This document shows positions 7,901 through 14,849 of a DNA stretch of 25,122 nucleotides, in pieces. Numbering within the stretch: the first letter of the stretch is position 1; each line of letters opens with the position of its first letter. The translations under genes and the position numbers were made by a program. Where the stretch lies: NCBI GenBank assembly GCA_031255695.1, contig JAIRSA010000134.1, positions 1 to 25,122 of the forward strand, in the 5' to 3' direction. The notes below the pieces were generated by a model. That model worked only from the letters and a program-made list of their open reading frames with translations, was not told the DNA's origin and did not search any database. The DNA is from Eubacteriales Family XIII. Incertae Sedis bacterium (lineage in GTDB: Bacteria > Bacillota > Clostridia > Peptostreptococcales > Anaerovoracaceae).

Positions 7901-9827
7901 CACAAGGACGCCCACAGGCAGCGGCCGGAACTATACCGGCGTGTCTGCCGCCGAAAGCACAAGCCGCGCCATAACCGGCCTACAGGCGGTTGGCGACGAG
8001 TTCTTCTGGAGTTTCAGCAGCGGCACGAAAAGCATGAGGCTGCCAGGGGACAATGCGCCCAAGAGGGAAAACAACTTCAGCTTCCCGCAGTTCACTGTGG
8101 CGGGCAGCTTTGACGGCGCCAGCAAGGCCATCCTGACGACGGTCGCTAACGGCCTACTGAACGAGATCTACGCATCCTACAAGGATGAAGGCGGGCTTTG
8201 GAGCACCCCGGTGCCGCTTAGCGACTACGGCATGAATGTATCCGGCCTTTCCGGCTTCCTTAACCCCGACGGCGACATCTGCGCCGCCTTCAACCGCACG
8301 GACATACTTGAATCCGGCGCCACCGACCTCACGGTCGCCGTGTTCCAGCAGTCAAGCGCCCTGGAAGTGAATGAAGACGCCTATTTCTCCGACTATGACC
8401 TGATCCCCGGAGAGACGATGGACATCTCTGTGCTGGCCCGCAACAACGGCGCACGCTCCATCACAGGGCTTAAAGCCTTAATCTACCGCGACGGCGTGCT
8501 GTTCGATGAGGTCGAGACGCTCTACACCATCCCGGAGGACAGCGACGACTTCGAAAAGGTGGAGATCACGGCTATTGCGGCCGGCGAGGAACTGTATCTG
8601 GAGATCCCCTACGAGGTCCCGGATCCACTGTATCCGCACACCGTAAGCATTGAAATCCTGGCGGCGGGCGAGGAGCCCGGATTGCCCGGCAGGACGGCCT
8701 CGGCCAGCATAAAGAGCTTTGCGGACCTGGAGTTCGAGTCCGTGGCGATCTCCCGCGAGGCCTATGACCCTGAGCTTGGGACCCTGCCTGGCGCCAACGT
8801 GAGCGCCACTATAAAGAATGCCGGATATGTGGCCGCGAATGATGTCCGCATCGATCTCTATAACGAAGACGGCATAATAAGCGGCGTGCCCAATATGTAT
8901 GCCGACCTTGGCGACATAGCCGCAGGCAGCGCGGCGAACATCACGTTCCACCTGGGTCACGATATGATCGAAGCCGCGAGCAGCGTCGATTTCAAGTTCT
9001 TCCGCCTTGTGGCCACTACAGCCAGCGCGGAATGGGATCTGGCGGACAACGAGGCTGATGTGCTCCTCCCGCCGATCCTGGCGGAGGACATCCAGCTTGC
9101 AGCGGAAGAGATCACGCTCGAAGTCGGCGAGACAGCGCAGGTTGAGTACGAGCTCACCCCGCCGACTGCCTATAGCGGCGTGTTCTGGCTCAGCAGCAAT
9201 TCCAACGTGGCTTCAGTCGATTCCATAACCGGGCTTATCACTGCCAAGCGCGATGGCGACGCTATTATCACGGTCAGCACCGCCGACGGCAGCAAGACCG
9301 ATTCCCTGATCGTCCATGTCACTGACACAACCAGCGTCAGGGGCGTAACCATAGCCGGGGGCGACCTCTCGATGGCCATCGGCGAAACCGCCAGCCTGAC
9401 CGCCACTGTAGTGCCTGAGACCGCCGCGAACAAGAATGTCAGCTGGCATTCCAGCAATACGGCCGTGGCTACTGTGGAAAACGGCGTCGTCACTGCTGTT
9501 GGCGAAGGCGAAGCCGATATCGTCGTCGTAACGGACAGCGGCGGGTATACGGCCAGCGTCAAGGTGTCTGTTAGCGAAGAAGCGAAAATGGCCACCTATG
9601 TCACGCTGACCCCCGTCCGCATGAACATTAAGAAAGACGCCTTAGCGCCGCTCACATTCTCCACCGACGGCACAAGCTACAAGTTCACTTCAGCCGCCCC
9701 CAGGATTGCCGAAGTCGATGCCGCTGGCGTCGTCCGCGGCATTCGGGCCGGCACCACAGTGATCACCCTGGAGCTGACGGACGGCAGCGGGCTGACAGCC
9801 GTGTCGCTTGTAACTGTATCGTATTAA
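4992..9827 (+). CDS. giant secreted multidomain protein (VWA, carboxypeptidase-regulatory-like, propeller-like, CARDB-like, BIG2)
   Basis: This 1611-residue extracellular protein starts at an ATG with GGAGG 8 nt upstream. Residues 1-30 form a signal peptide: basic MKRKNLKRC, then a hydrophobic core, with likely cleavage after SFA. A von Willebrand factor A domain spans about 152-335, with the metal-site motif DTTGSMG at about 160-166 and GGGDTPETPWDAF. A carboxypeptidase-regulatory-like beta domain follows at about 345-425. Residues 435-740 are beta-rich and unrecognised. About 755-1119 contains repeats such as ALYYSVYDDGAW that suggest a beta-propeller. Two CARDB-like modules (about 1122-1235 and 1245-1354) and three BIG2 Ig-like modules (about 1363-1445, 1446-1530, 1532-1611) complete it. 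There is no LPxTG motif, SLH domain or C-terminal membrane segment, so retention at the surface is unexplained. A role in adhesion or matrix binding is an inference. It appears monocistronic, between its own promoter and a strong terminator. Confidence 0.88.
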   Translation: MKRKNLKRCAVLLAAILASTQIFGATSFAAPAAAPPDSTAQALQEDNYRLSKDAADSIVTQLFGGGALGAAKLATGPDGSAYEYEFSGDFAGSAIEEMAGLAGQGSAAAPGDADANDLPNGYVDNSKYALDKIISQLNTKPLLRRAPGSDVTAEVVFVIDTTGSMGPYIEAVKTNVARFAQYLAEKSINLRLGLIEYRDIAVDGLGSTKVSAPGYTTWMDAAGFLGELSKMYAYGGGDTPETPWDAFGYLFNGTMLWSDDAYKFAMLITDAPYWDNNRHGITDIDDVISRLSAAEIQASVVTHDSNTMYGNLAGYTGGIIASLTSNFSTVLSQYADSILSGTMPTINYPVRVVDGRTGLPIGSASVSHAAGRTATDSNGIAMLSGKSGTFAELSVSKPGYETFMLSSLSLDMGDEVYVIELTPLDDDPDASPILTKDMFGNPPEASATLSGPMINVLGKDLNLFNIPAEFSLNIFDPSKFVIKHYDRAKRFEVIIGASASKVLPSDPDWSVLYKRYKNAVIDFSEKSAGDLYNEFRRHLRGAAKAYPKLVFPIDGYIGGYGEASYASGELKFLNGGIIVCSDTAKANWEYPFPAAPYVFVKVEFSYDVKGRLGLIKVSETGKIGAFQPDSIGLAPDVSGALSLGIPKVAAVGGGITGKLDTNISFPFTSFSENVSAKFIGSFLFRLRLLFFESREEFNFGGEGVALYPSSASPMARAARIGEVTASDFEPIPRSVPEPTAFSARLLAAPPANSTFYMPDVYSNGTPQIVQLDSSGKALMVWVGDDASRSVANKSALYYSVYDDGAWGPAAQVDNNGTADASPTLVADGGSAHLVWQDAKRVFADSVTLEEALGAMDIKYAKFDGASNAFGSIASLASSSTNTKYEASPIIAAKDGAITVAWIENSLNDPLLMSGQNTIMTKKFDRRWNAERAAVNGLSLITNFAINSESYVAYTTGQLVDGNIIHNGILYTRTPTGSGRNYTGVSAAESTSRAITGLQAVGDEFFWSFSSGTKSMRLPGDNAPKRENNFSFPQFTVAGSFDGASKAILTTVANGLLNEIYASYKDEGGLWSTPVPLSDYGMNVSGLSGFLNPDGDICAAFNRTDILESGATDLTVAVFQQSSALEVNEDAYFSDYDLIPGETMDISVLARNNGARSITGLKALIYRDGVLFDEVETLYTIPEDSDDFEKVEITAIAAGEELYLEIPYEVPDPLYPHTVSIEILAAGEEPGLPGRTASASIKSFADLEFESVAISREAYDPELGTLPGANVSATIKNAGYVAANDVRIDLYNEDGIISGVPNMYADLGDIAAGSAANITFHLGHDMIEAASSVDFKFFRLVATTASAEWDLADNEADVLLPPILAEDIQLAAEEITLEVGETAQVEYELTPPTAYSGVFWLSSNSNVASVDSITGLITAKRDGDAIITVSTADGSKTDSLIVHVTDTTSVRGVTIAGGDLSMAIGETASLTATVVPETAANKNVSWHSSNTAVATVENGVVTAVGEGEADIVVVTDSGGYTASVKVSVSEEAKMATYVTLTPVRMNIKKDALAPLTFSTDGTSYKFTSAAPRIAEVDAAGVVRGIRAGTTVITLELTDGSGLTAVSLVTVSY

Positions 9828-9923
9828 ATGACGGATAAGCTACAGCCGGCTAGCGTAACAGGACATAATTATAGCTGAAATAAAACTGCAACGCAGGCCG
9901 GCCCTGCGGTATAAGCAGCATGG

Positions 9924-9956
9924 ACAGGCCGGGGCGCTGATGCCCCGGCCTGTTTT
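9924..9956 (+). terminator. rho-independent terminator after the giant secreted protein gene
   Basis: ACAGGCCGGGGC (9924-9935) pairs perfectly with GCCCCGGCCTGT (9942-9953) across a 6-nt loop, a 12-bp GC-rich stem followed by a short T run. It lies about 100 bp after the stop codon at 9827. Confidence 0.85.
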
Positions 9957-10134
9957 GCTGCGGGCCGGCCCCGAATCCCATCCCGTTTTGCCGCGGGCCC
10001 TGCCCCGAACCCCGGCCTGCTTTGCTGCTGGCCCGGCCCCGAACCACGGGCCTCCTGCTCCGAGCCTGCCCCGGACCCCGGCCTGTTTTGCTGCGGGCCC
10101 GGCCCCGAACCACGGCCCTCCGGCCCCGGACACC
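9943..10134. repeat. degenerate GC-rich tandem array grown from the terminator's 3' arm
   Basis: The motif CCCGGCCTGTTTTGCTGCGG followed by GCCCGGCCCCGAAC recurs imperfectly, starting near 9943, 9977, 10011 and 10077. The basic unit is about 34 bp. The last two copies share a longer form that continues with ACCACGG-type sequence, about 58-66 bp. The first copy is the descending arm and T run of the terminator. Frames open on both strands across it are low-complexity and lack ribosome-binding sites, so I do not call them genes. Between 10135 and the promoter at 10202 I see nothing else. Confidence 0.75.
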
Positions 10135-10201
10135 GGCTCCCCCGAATTGCCGACCACGTCCTCCGGCGGGAATTCGATCACAGAATGTTTGTGCAAAAAT
10201 A

Positions 10202-10230
10202 TTGACTATATTCAATAGTTATGTTAAAAT
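10202..10230 (+). promoter_or_regulatory. sigmaA promoter for the YjdF-like gene
   Basis: TTGACT at 10202-10207 and TAAAAT at 10225-10230 are separated by exactly 17 bp in AT-rich sequence. The spacer includes the small inverted repeat ACTAT/ATAGT, which could be an operator. Downstream, 10231-10315 is AT-rich and contains another TATAAT (10285-10290) without a good -35 box. Confidence 0.65.
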
Positions 10231-10354
10231 ATTAATTGTAGTAAACTAACATATTTGATTATCCGTTAAATTCAATTAATATATTATAATGTTTATTATA
10301 CTAGGGTGATCTGCCGTGGCAACAGATTGCGAGGATGGCAAGGCGGTGATTGAT

Positions 10355-11032
10355 ATGAAGCGGTTTAAAGCTGACTGGAATACTATAGTGTTCTGGCTGG
10401 TATTCGCGACGCTGGCGCTGTCGGCCGTGTATACGGCGGTGCAGATCGCGCAGTCCGCTCCGGACGTGCCGGCAGGCGGCGGAAAATCCAGGGGCGACTA
10501 TACGATCATGCTGCTGAAGTGCATATTGGGCATGGGGATATTGTTCCTGCCGACCATAATGACGCGCAGGTTCAACGTAGAAATCCCACGCGCCATGGCC
10601 ATCGCGTATGCGGTCTTCCTCTACAGCGCCATATACCTGGGCGAGGTGCAGGTATTCTACGACCGGATACCGCATTGGGACACGATCCTCCATGCGTTCA
10701 GCGGCGGCATGCTTGGGGCCTTCGGGTTTATCGTGGTGGCGGTGCTCAACAGGCAGTCAAGCGTGAAGATAAAGCTAAGCCCGCTGTTCGAGTCGGTGTT
10801 CGCGTTCTGTTTCGCGCTTTCGATAGGCGTGCTCTGGGAGGTGTACGAGTTCACCATTGACGGCGCCCTCGGTCTGAACATGCAGCGGTTCAGGCTGGCG
10901 ACAGGCGAGCAGCTCATAGGGCGGGCCGCGCTCATAGACACGATGAAGGACCTGATCACCGACGGCATAGCGGCATTTGTGGTGACATTTTCGCGCTTTG
11001 CCATGCCGCGCGGGCGGAAAAAGGCGGTATAA
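10355..11032 (+). CDS. YjdF/DUF2238-type integral membrane protein
   Basis: This 225-residue protein has about six predicted membrane segments, beginning with TIVFWLVFATLALSAVY near residues 11-30. Conserved-looking blocks are HWDTILHAFSGGMLGAFGF, GVLWEVYEFTIDG and DTMKDLITDGIAA. These match the pattern I know from the poorly characterised YjdF (DUF2238) inner-membrane family. Its biochemical function is unknown. I prefer the ATG at 10355 because AAGGCGGTG, one mismatch from a perfect ribosome-binding site, ends about 7-8 nt upstream. A GTG at 10316 with AGGG upstream would add 13 residues. It has its own promoter and converges with exoA, leaving only 16 bp between the two stop codons and no clear terminator. 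Confidence 0.8.
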   Translation: MKRFKADWNTIVFWLVFATLALSAVYTAVQIAQSAPDVPAGGGKSRGDYTIMLLKCILGMGILFLPTIMTRRFNVEIPRAMAIAYAVFLYSAIYLGEVQVFYDRIPHWDTILHAFSGGMLGAFGFIVVAVLNRQSSVKIKLSPLFESVFAFCFALSIGVLWEVYEFTIDGALGLNMQRFRLATGEQLIGRAALIDTMKDLITDGIAAFVVTFSRFAMPRGRKKAV

Positions 11033-11048
11033 TGCCGCATGGCCGGCC

Positions 11049-11807
11049 TCACAGGTCTATATCGATCCGCACTGGGCAGTGATCGCTGCCCATCACGCTG
11101 TCCAATATCCTTACATCCTTTATGCGGCCCTTGAGCCTGTCGGAGACGATGAAATAGTCGATGCGCCAGCCCACGTTGTTGGCGCGGGCATTCGCCCTGT
11201 AGGACCACCATGTGTACGCGCCTTCCCTGTCGGGGTACAGATGCCTGAATCCGTCCACAAAGCCCGCATCCAAAAGCTCGCCGAACTTCCCGCGCTCCTG
11301 GTCTGAAAAGCCTGCATTGCCACGGTTGGCCTTGGGGTGCTTGAGGTCTATCTCGTTATGGGCCACGTTGAGATCCCCGCACAGTATAAGCGGTTTCTTC
11401 GCGTCCAGCTTGGACAGATAGTCCCTTTTCGCGTCCTCCCACTCCATGCGGTAATCGATGCGCGCAAGCCCGTCCTGGGCATTCGGCGTGTATTCGGTGA
11501 CCAGGTAGTAGCCCTCGTATTCGAGGGTGATGGCGCGCCCCTCCGTATCGTGCCCCTCCGCGTCAATGTCATAATTCACGGACAAGGGGCTGTCCTTCGT
11601 GAATATTGCCGTGCCGGAATAGCCCTTCTTGTCAGCGCTGTTCCAGTACTGCGCATATCCCGGCAGATCCACCTCGGCCTGCCCCTGCTGCATTTTCGTC
11701 TCCTGGATGCAGAAGGCGTCCGCGCCCTCGGCATTGCAGAACTCGATGAAGCCCTTGCCGAGCGCCGCCCTCAGGCCATTTACATTCCATGTTATGATCG
11801 TTTTCAA
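11049..11807 (-). CDS. exoA: exodeoxyribonuclease III / AP endonuclease (ExoA/Xth)
   Basis: This is a base-excision-repair nuclease of the endonuclease/exonuclease/phosphatase fold that cuts at abasic sites and removes 3' blocking groups. The 252 residues show the expected motifs: TWNVNGLRA near the N-terminus, QETK with metal-binding Glu36, CGDLNVAHNEIDL with Asp145 and Asn147, a TWWSYR-type DNA-contact segment, WRIDYF, and the terminal SDHCP with catalytic His243. The start is a TTG at 11807 that overlaps the TGA stop of the MATE gene (TTGA), with AAAGGAG upstream. The frame remains open further upstream, but that extension runs antisense to the MATE frame and has no family homology. Translational coupling to the MATE gene is likely. 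Confidence 0.94.
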   Translation of the reverse strand: MKTIITWNVNGLRAALGKGFIEFCNAEGADAFCIQETKMQQGQAEVDLPGYAQYWNSADKKGYSGTAIFTKDSPLSVNYDIDAEGHDTEGRAITLEYEGYYLVTEYTPNAQDGLARIDYRMEWEDAKRDYLSKLDAKKPLILCGDLNVAHNEIDLKHPKANRGNAGFSDQERGKFGELLDAGFVDGFRHLYPDREGAYTWWSYRANARANNVGWRIDYFIVSDRLKGRIKDVRILDSVMGSDHCPVRIDIDL

Positions 11808-13132
11808 AGGTTTTTGATCTCCTTTCTGTAAACGCGCCTCACATAGAAGCATAGGAGCGCCACGGTGAAAATCTCCGCCATGGGGTAGCAGAACCAGACA
11901 TAGTCCACACCCCAGAACCGCGCCAATAAATAGCAGAACGGCAGTATCAGCAGCAGCTGCCTCATCAGCGACAGGAGCATGCTCAGCACCCCATGCCCCA
12001 AGGCCTGGAACAATGTGGTCGAGACTATGGCGAAGCCCGCAGGCACGAAGCATATGCTGATGATCTTCAGCGCCCTTGAGCCGATATGGAGCATGTCGGG
12101 CGAGGCGTTGAAGATATGCAGTATCTGAAGCGGGAACAGCTGGAAGGCCGTCATGCCGATCAGCATTATCGTCACGGCGACGAAGCAGGCCTTTTTATAG
12201 CATTCCAGGAGCCGCGCCTTGTTCCTTGCCCCGAAGTTGTACCCGATGATCGGCAGCACGCCTTGGTTAAGCCCAAAGACTGGCATGAATATCAGGGACT
12301 GTATCCTGAAGTACACGCCGAGGACGGCGACGGCCGTCGATGTGAACTGCATAAGGATCGCGTTCATGCCTGAGATCGTGAACGACATGATCGCCTGCAT
12401 CACTATTGACGGCAGGCCCACCGAGTAAATATCCGAGAATATCCTGCGCTTCGGGCGGAATTCCCTGAAATTCGGCTTGACCGCGTGCTTGAACCCGAAA
12501 AACATGAAGAGGGCCAGCGACATGGCCAGGAACTGGCTTATTACCGTGGCAGTGGCCGAACCGGCAATGCCGAGCGCGGGCGCGCCGAACATCCCGAATA
12601 TCAGTATGGGGTTCAGTATGATGTTAGTCACTGCGCCCACGATGTTGAAGATCATCGGGAAAAGCATATTGCCCGTTGCCTGCAAGGTTTTTTCTATATT
12701 GATCTGCATGAAGACGAAGGGCGAGCCCACCGTGACTATCGTGCCGAACCTTACCGCCAGCCATATCAGCTCCGGATCGTCTGAGAAAAGCCGTATGAAC
12801 GGGCCTATGCCCAAAAGGCCGAACAGCGCGAACACGATCCAGTTTATTATCGCTATCATGAACCCGTGCATCGCGGAATCGTTGGCATCGCCGAACCGTT
12901 TCTGGCCGAGGCGCCTCGCGATGAGCGAGCTGAGCCCCACGCCTGTGCCTACGCCGACCGAGATCATCAGCATCTGTATGGGGAATACCAGGGTAACGGC
13001 GGCCAGGGCGTTTTCTGATATCCTTGAAACAAATATGCTGTCCACAATATTGTAAAGCGCTTGTATAAGCATGGACAGCATAGCCGGGAATGACATGGTC
13101 GCTATCAATTTGTTCATGGGCATGATGCCCAT
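11804..13132 (-). CDS. MATE family efflux transporter
   Basis: This is a polytopic transporter of the MATE/MOP superfamily, about 12 membrane helices, which exports drugs or metabolites using a cation gradient. Family-typical segments include MPMNKLIATMSFPAMLSML, ALYNIVDSIFVSRISENALAAVTLVFPIQML at residues 26-56, and GLNQGVLPIIGYNFGA in the second half. From the first ATG (13132) the protein is 442 residues. Translation may begin earlier: a strong AGGAGG (13182-13177) sits 8 nt before an in-frame ATA at 13168-13166. The intervening frame encodes KDSKGNTNENK, and the ENKMG junction looks like the N-terminus of related transporters. No in-frame ATG, GTG or TTG exists between. The gene follows rnpB immediately and overlaps exoA by 4 nt. 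Substrate unknown. Confidence 0.93.
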   Translation of the reverse strand: MGIMPMNKLIATMSFPAMLSMLIQALYNIVDSIFVSRISENALAAVTLVFPIQMLMISVGVGTGVGLSSLIARRLGQKRFGDANDSAMHGFMIAIINWIVFALFGLLGIGPFIRLFSDDPELIWLAVRFGTIVTVGSPFVFMQINIEKTLQATGNMLFPMIFNIVGAVTNIILNPILIFGMFGAPALGIAGSATATVISQFLAMSLALFMFFGFKHAVKPNFREFRPKRRIFSDIYSVGLPSIVMQAIMSFTISGMNAILMQFTSTAVAVLGVYFRIQSLIFMPVFGLNQGVLPIIGYNFGARNKARLLECYKKACFVAVTIMLIGMTAFQLFPLQILHIFNASPDMLHIGSRALKIISICFVPAGFAIVSTTLFQALGHGVLSMLLSLMRQLLLILPFCYLLARFWGVDYVWFCYPMAEIFTVALLCFYVRRVYRKEIKNL

Positions 13133-13165
13133 TTTGTTCTCGTTAGTGTTTCCTTTAGAATCTTT

Positions 13166-13182
13166 TATGTCAATTACCTCCT
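13166..13182 (-). promoter_or_regulatory. strong ribosome-binding site before an in-frame AUA codon
   Basis: On the minus strand AGGAGGTAATTGACATA places AGGAGG 8 nt before ATA, in frame with the MATE gene. An out-of-frame TTG only 3 nt after the site would read two codons and stop. The first ATG (13132) is 36 bases further on and has only a weak GAG nearby. Confidence 0.5.
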
Positions 13183-13193
13183 ATGCAAAAAAA

Positions 13194-13569
13194 TGAGCAA
13201 GCCATAAGCCGGGTTCTGTATTAAGCAGTCATCTATCTAGGCCTGCTGTCGCCAACAGGCTCTTGCGGCCTACCATACCGGGCAGCGGCGGGCCGCCGCT
13301 TGATATCCCTGCGGAAACCGCGGGGAAGCGCCCTGCTTGGCCTTGCTCCGGGTGGGGTTTACACGGCCGGCATGTTACCATGCCGCCGGTGAGCTCTTAC
13401 CTCACCATTTCAACCTTGCCACGTCCCGCGCCGTAGCGCGTACCGTTTCGGCGGTGTGTTTCTGTTGCACTTTCCTTAAAGTCGCCTTCACCGGACGTTA
13501 TCCGGCACCCTTGCCCTGCGGAGCCCGGACTTTCCTCATGCTTGCGCACGCGACTGCCTGGCTTGCTCA
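13194..13569 (-). ncRNA. rnpB: RNase P RNA, bacterial type A
   Basis: This is the catalytic RNA of ribonuclease P, which trims tRNA 5' leaders. On the minus strand the diagnostic GAGGAAAGTCCGGGCTCC is at 13537-13520, and the 3' CAGAACCCGGCTTATGGC is at 13218-13201. The segment reading GGTGAGGTAAGAGCTCACC and the later GTAAACCCCACCCGG are also typical. The ends form a perfect 10-bp P1 helix: TGAGCAAGCC (13569-13560) with GGCTTGCTCA (13203-13194). Seven T residues follow at 13193-13187 and probably aid termination. Length is about 376 nt. A good promoter lies just upstream. The MATE ribosome-binding site begins 4 nt beyond the T run, so some readthrough into that gene is likely. Confidence 0.96.
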
Positions 13570-13579
13570 CATAGACAAC

Positions 13580-13609
13580 AGTATAGCATAAAAGTGCATC
13601 GATAGTCAA
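13580..13609 (-). promoter_or_regulatory. rnpB promoter
   Basis: On the minus strand TTGACT (13609-13604) and TATACT (13585-13580) are 18 bp apart, with TGC directly before the -10 box as an extended -10 element. The predicted start falls within a few bases of the mature RNase P RNA 5' end. Confidence 0.8.
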
Positions 13610-13613
13610 ACAT

Positions 13614-13635
13614 TTGCGCACCTATTGCGCACCTA
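13614..13635. repeat. perfect 11-bp tandem duplication upstream of the rnpB promoter
   Basis: TTGCGCACCTA occurs twice head to tail at 13614-13624 and 13625-13635. It ends 4 bp upstream of the rnpB -35 box. The period is about one helical turn, so it could be a paired protein-binding site or just slippage. Confidence 0.8.
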
Positions 13636-13677
13636 TCCCCGGTTGGTTGTGCCCTACGCAACCGGTCGGAGCGGGGC

Positions 13678-13818
13678 TGGGACTCACCGAGCGCGGTCTG
13701 GGACTGCCGAGCATGGCCGGGACTTGCCGAGCTTGGACCGGGACTTGCCGAGCGTGGCCGGGACTCACCGAGCGCGGTCTGGGACTGCCGAGCATGGCCG
13801 GGGCTTACCGAGGGCGCC
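13678..13818. repeat. 20-21-bp minisatellite between nif3 and rnpB
   Basis: About seven copies of a 20-21-bp unit with consensus GGGACTYRCCGAGCNNGGYC run through this gap. The first two copies (from 13679) recur almost identically from 13761, giving an 82-bp higher-order period. No hairpin terminator was recognised. Frames across it are repetitive and lack ribosome-binding sites, so no gene is called. Confidence 0.85.
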
Positions 13819-13848
13819 TGGGGTGCCGGAGGTGGCTGGTTTGCAATA

Positions 13849-14649
13849 TCAGATGTATGAGAGTGGCGGCGCCATGGCGCGCGACTCTATTATTTCGAGA
13901 AGCCCCCCGGCCGATACCCTGAGTTTTTCGGCGAAATTCTCCACGAATATGCGCTCTGTATAGTAATGCCCGGCGTCGATCAGGCAGATCCCCCGTTCTA
14001 CGGCGAGTATGGCCTCGTGGTGGCGGATATCGCCGGTTATGAACAATGAGCACCCGTCTGCCACTGCGTCATTGATCATGTCCCCGCCGCCGCCTGTGCA
14101 CAGCCCGATCTTATCGATGGGTGTGCCTGGATCCCCGGCCACGGGGATCGGATGGTTTATGCCCAGCCTGTCCTTGACCATGCCGCAGACTTCGGCCAGG
14201 CTCTTGCTGGCGCTGAGATAGCCCGTCCTCGCGATCGCCTTCTCCTCCGGCACGCCGCCGCCTACGCGCATGCGCCGCACCCTATGCAGGCCCAGGAGGG
14301 ACGCCAGATAGTCGTTGTTGCCGCCATACACGGCATCGAAGCTGAGATGGGCGGAGTATACTGTTATGCCCGCGCGGATCAGGGCGATCACCAGCCTGCC
14401 CGTGGCATCCCCGTTGTCTATCGTGTTCACCTTGTGGAACAGCAGCGGGTGATGCGCCAATATGAAATCCGCATTGATCCGCACCGCCTCGTCGACGACG
14501 GCACTGGTCACGTCCAGGGCGATCAGCGCCCTTTTGATCTCCGCATGGCCCATGTCGATCTGTATGCCCGTGTTGTCCCAATCCTCAGAGAGATCCGGCG
14601 GGGCGATCTTCTCTATGCATTTTATCAGTTTTTCCTTGCTTATAGCCAT
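13849..14649 (-). CDS. Nif3-like dinuclear metal centre protein
   Basis: This is a member of the Nif3/YqfO/DUF34 family, widespread proteins with a two-metal site whose reaction is still debated; a GTP cyclohydrolase 1 type 2 label is often transferred to them. The 266-residue protein shows SEDWDNTGIQID near the N-terminus, then ALDVTSAVVDEA, the metal-ligand motif ILAHHPLLF, VYSAHLSFD and, late, LFITGDIRHHEA and LIDAGHYYTE. It is the short form without the inserted PII-like domain. I chose the ATG at 14649 because GGAGGGG precedes it; the ATG at 14661 overlaps that site. It follows trmK, the usual neighbour in Gram-positive genomes, but across an atypical 200-bp repeat-containing spacer. Confidence 0.93.
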   Translation of the reverse strand: MAISKEKLIKCIEKIAPPDLSEDWDNTGIQIDMGHAEIKRALIALDVTSAVVDEAVRINADFILAHHPLLFHKVNTIDNGDATGRLVIALIRAGITVYSAHLSFDAVYGGNNDYLASLLGLHRVRRMRVGGGVPEEKAIARTGYLSASKSLAEVCGMVKDRLGINHPIPVAGDPGTPIDKIGLCTGGGGDMINDAVADGCSLFITGDIRHHEAILAVERGICLIDAGHYYTERIFVENFAEKLRVSAGGLLEIIESRAMAPPLSYI

Positions 14650-14751
14650 CTTCCCCTCCATAATCCGCTACACGCCCGCTCGGTCGTGCGCCAGTGTGTC
14701 ACACGCCCAGCAGGCCGCCAGCCGCCCGCTTGCCACAGGCCCGGCGGGCCG

Positions 14752-14817
14752 GGCTGTGCGCCCGCACGCTTGCGTGTCTCCGCCTCGGCGAACCGAAACC
14801 GGCTGTGCGCCCGCACG
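14752..14817. repeat. 17-bp direct repeat between trmK and nif3
   Basis: GGCTGTGCGCCCGCACG occurs at 14752-14768 and 14801-14817, 49 bp apart. The sequence around them is rich in GCACG/CGTGC words and could fold, but no classic terminator is present. Confidence 0.75.
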
Positions 14818-14849
14818 GCCGCACGCGGGGCGTGCTGCCCGCCAGCATA

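Noticed and set aside
9840..10218. Overlapping open frames on both strands across the 9943-10134 repeat
   Set aside because: All are Pro/Ala/Gly repeats produced by the array, open in several frames at once, without ribosome-binding sites.
11808..12053. N-terminal extension of the exoA frame to 12053
   Set aside because: The extension overlaps the MATE coding region in another frame and has no nuclease-family homology. The MKTIITWNVNG-type start at 11807 is the correct N-terminus.
13337..13621. Open frames within 13194-13569 on both strands
   Set aside because: The segment is RNase P RNA, shown by its conserved motifs and P1 pairing, so these frames are not proteins.
13868..13885. GCGCCATGGCGCGC-like palindrome in the nif3 3' end as another coa-region motif
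   Set aside because: It differs in spacing from the 15-bp motif and is explained by coding of ESRAMAPP in GC-rich DNA.
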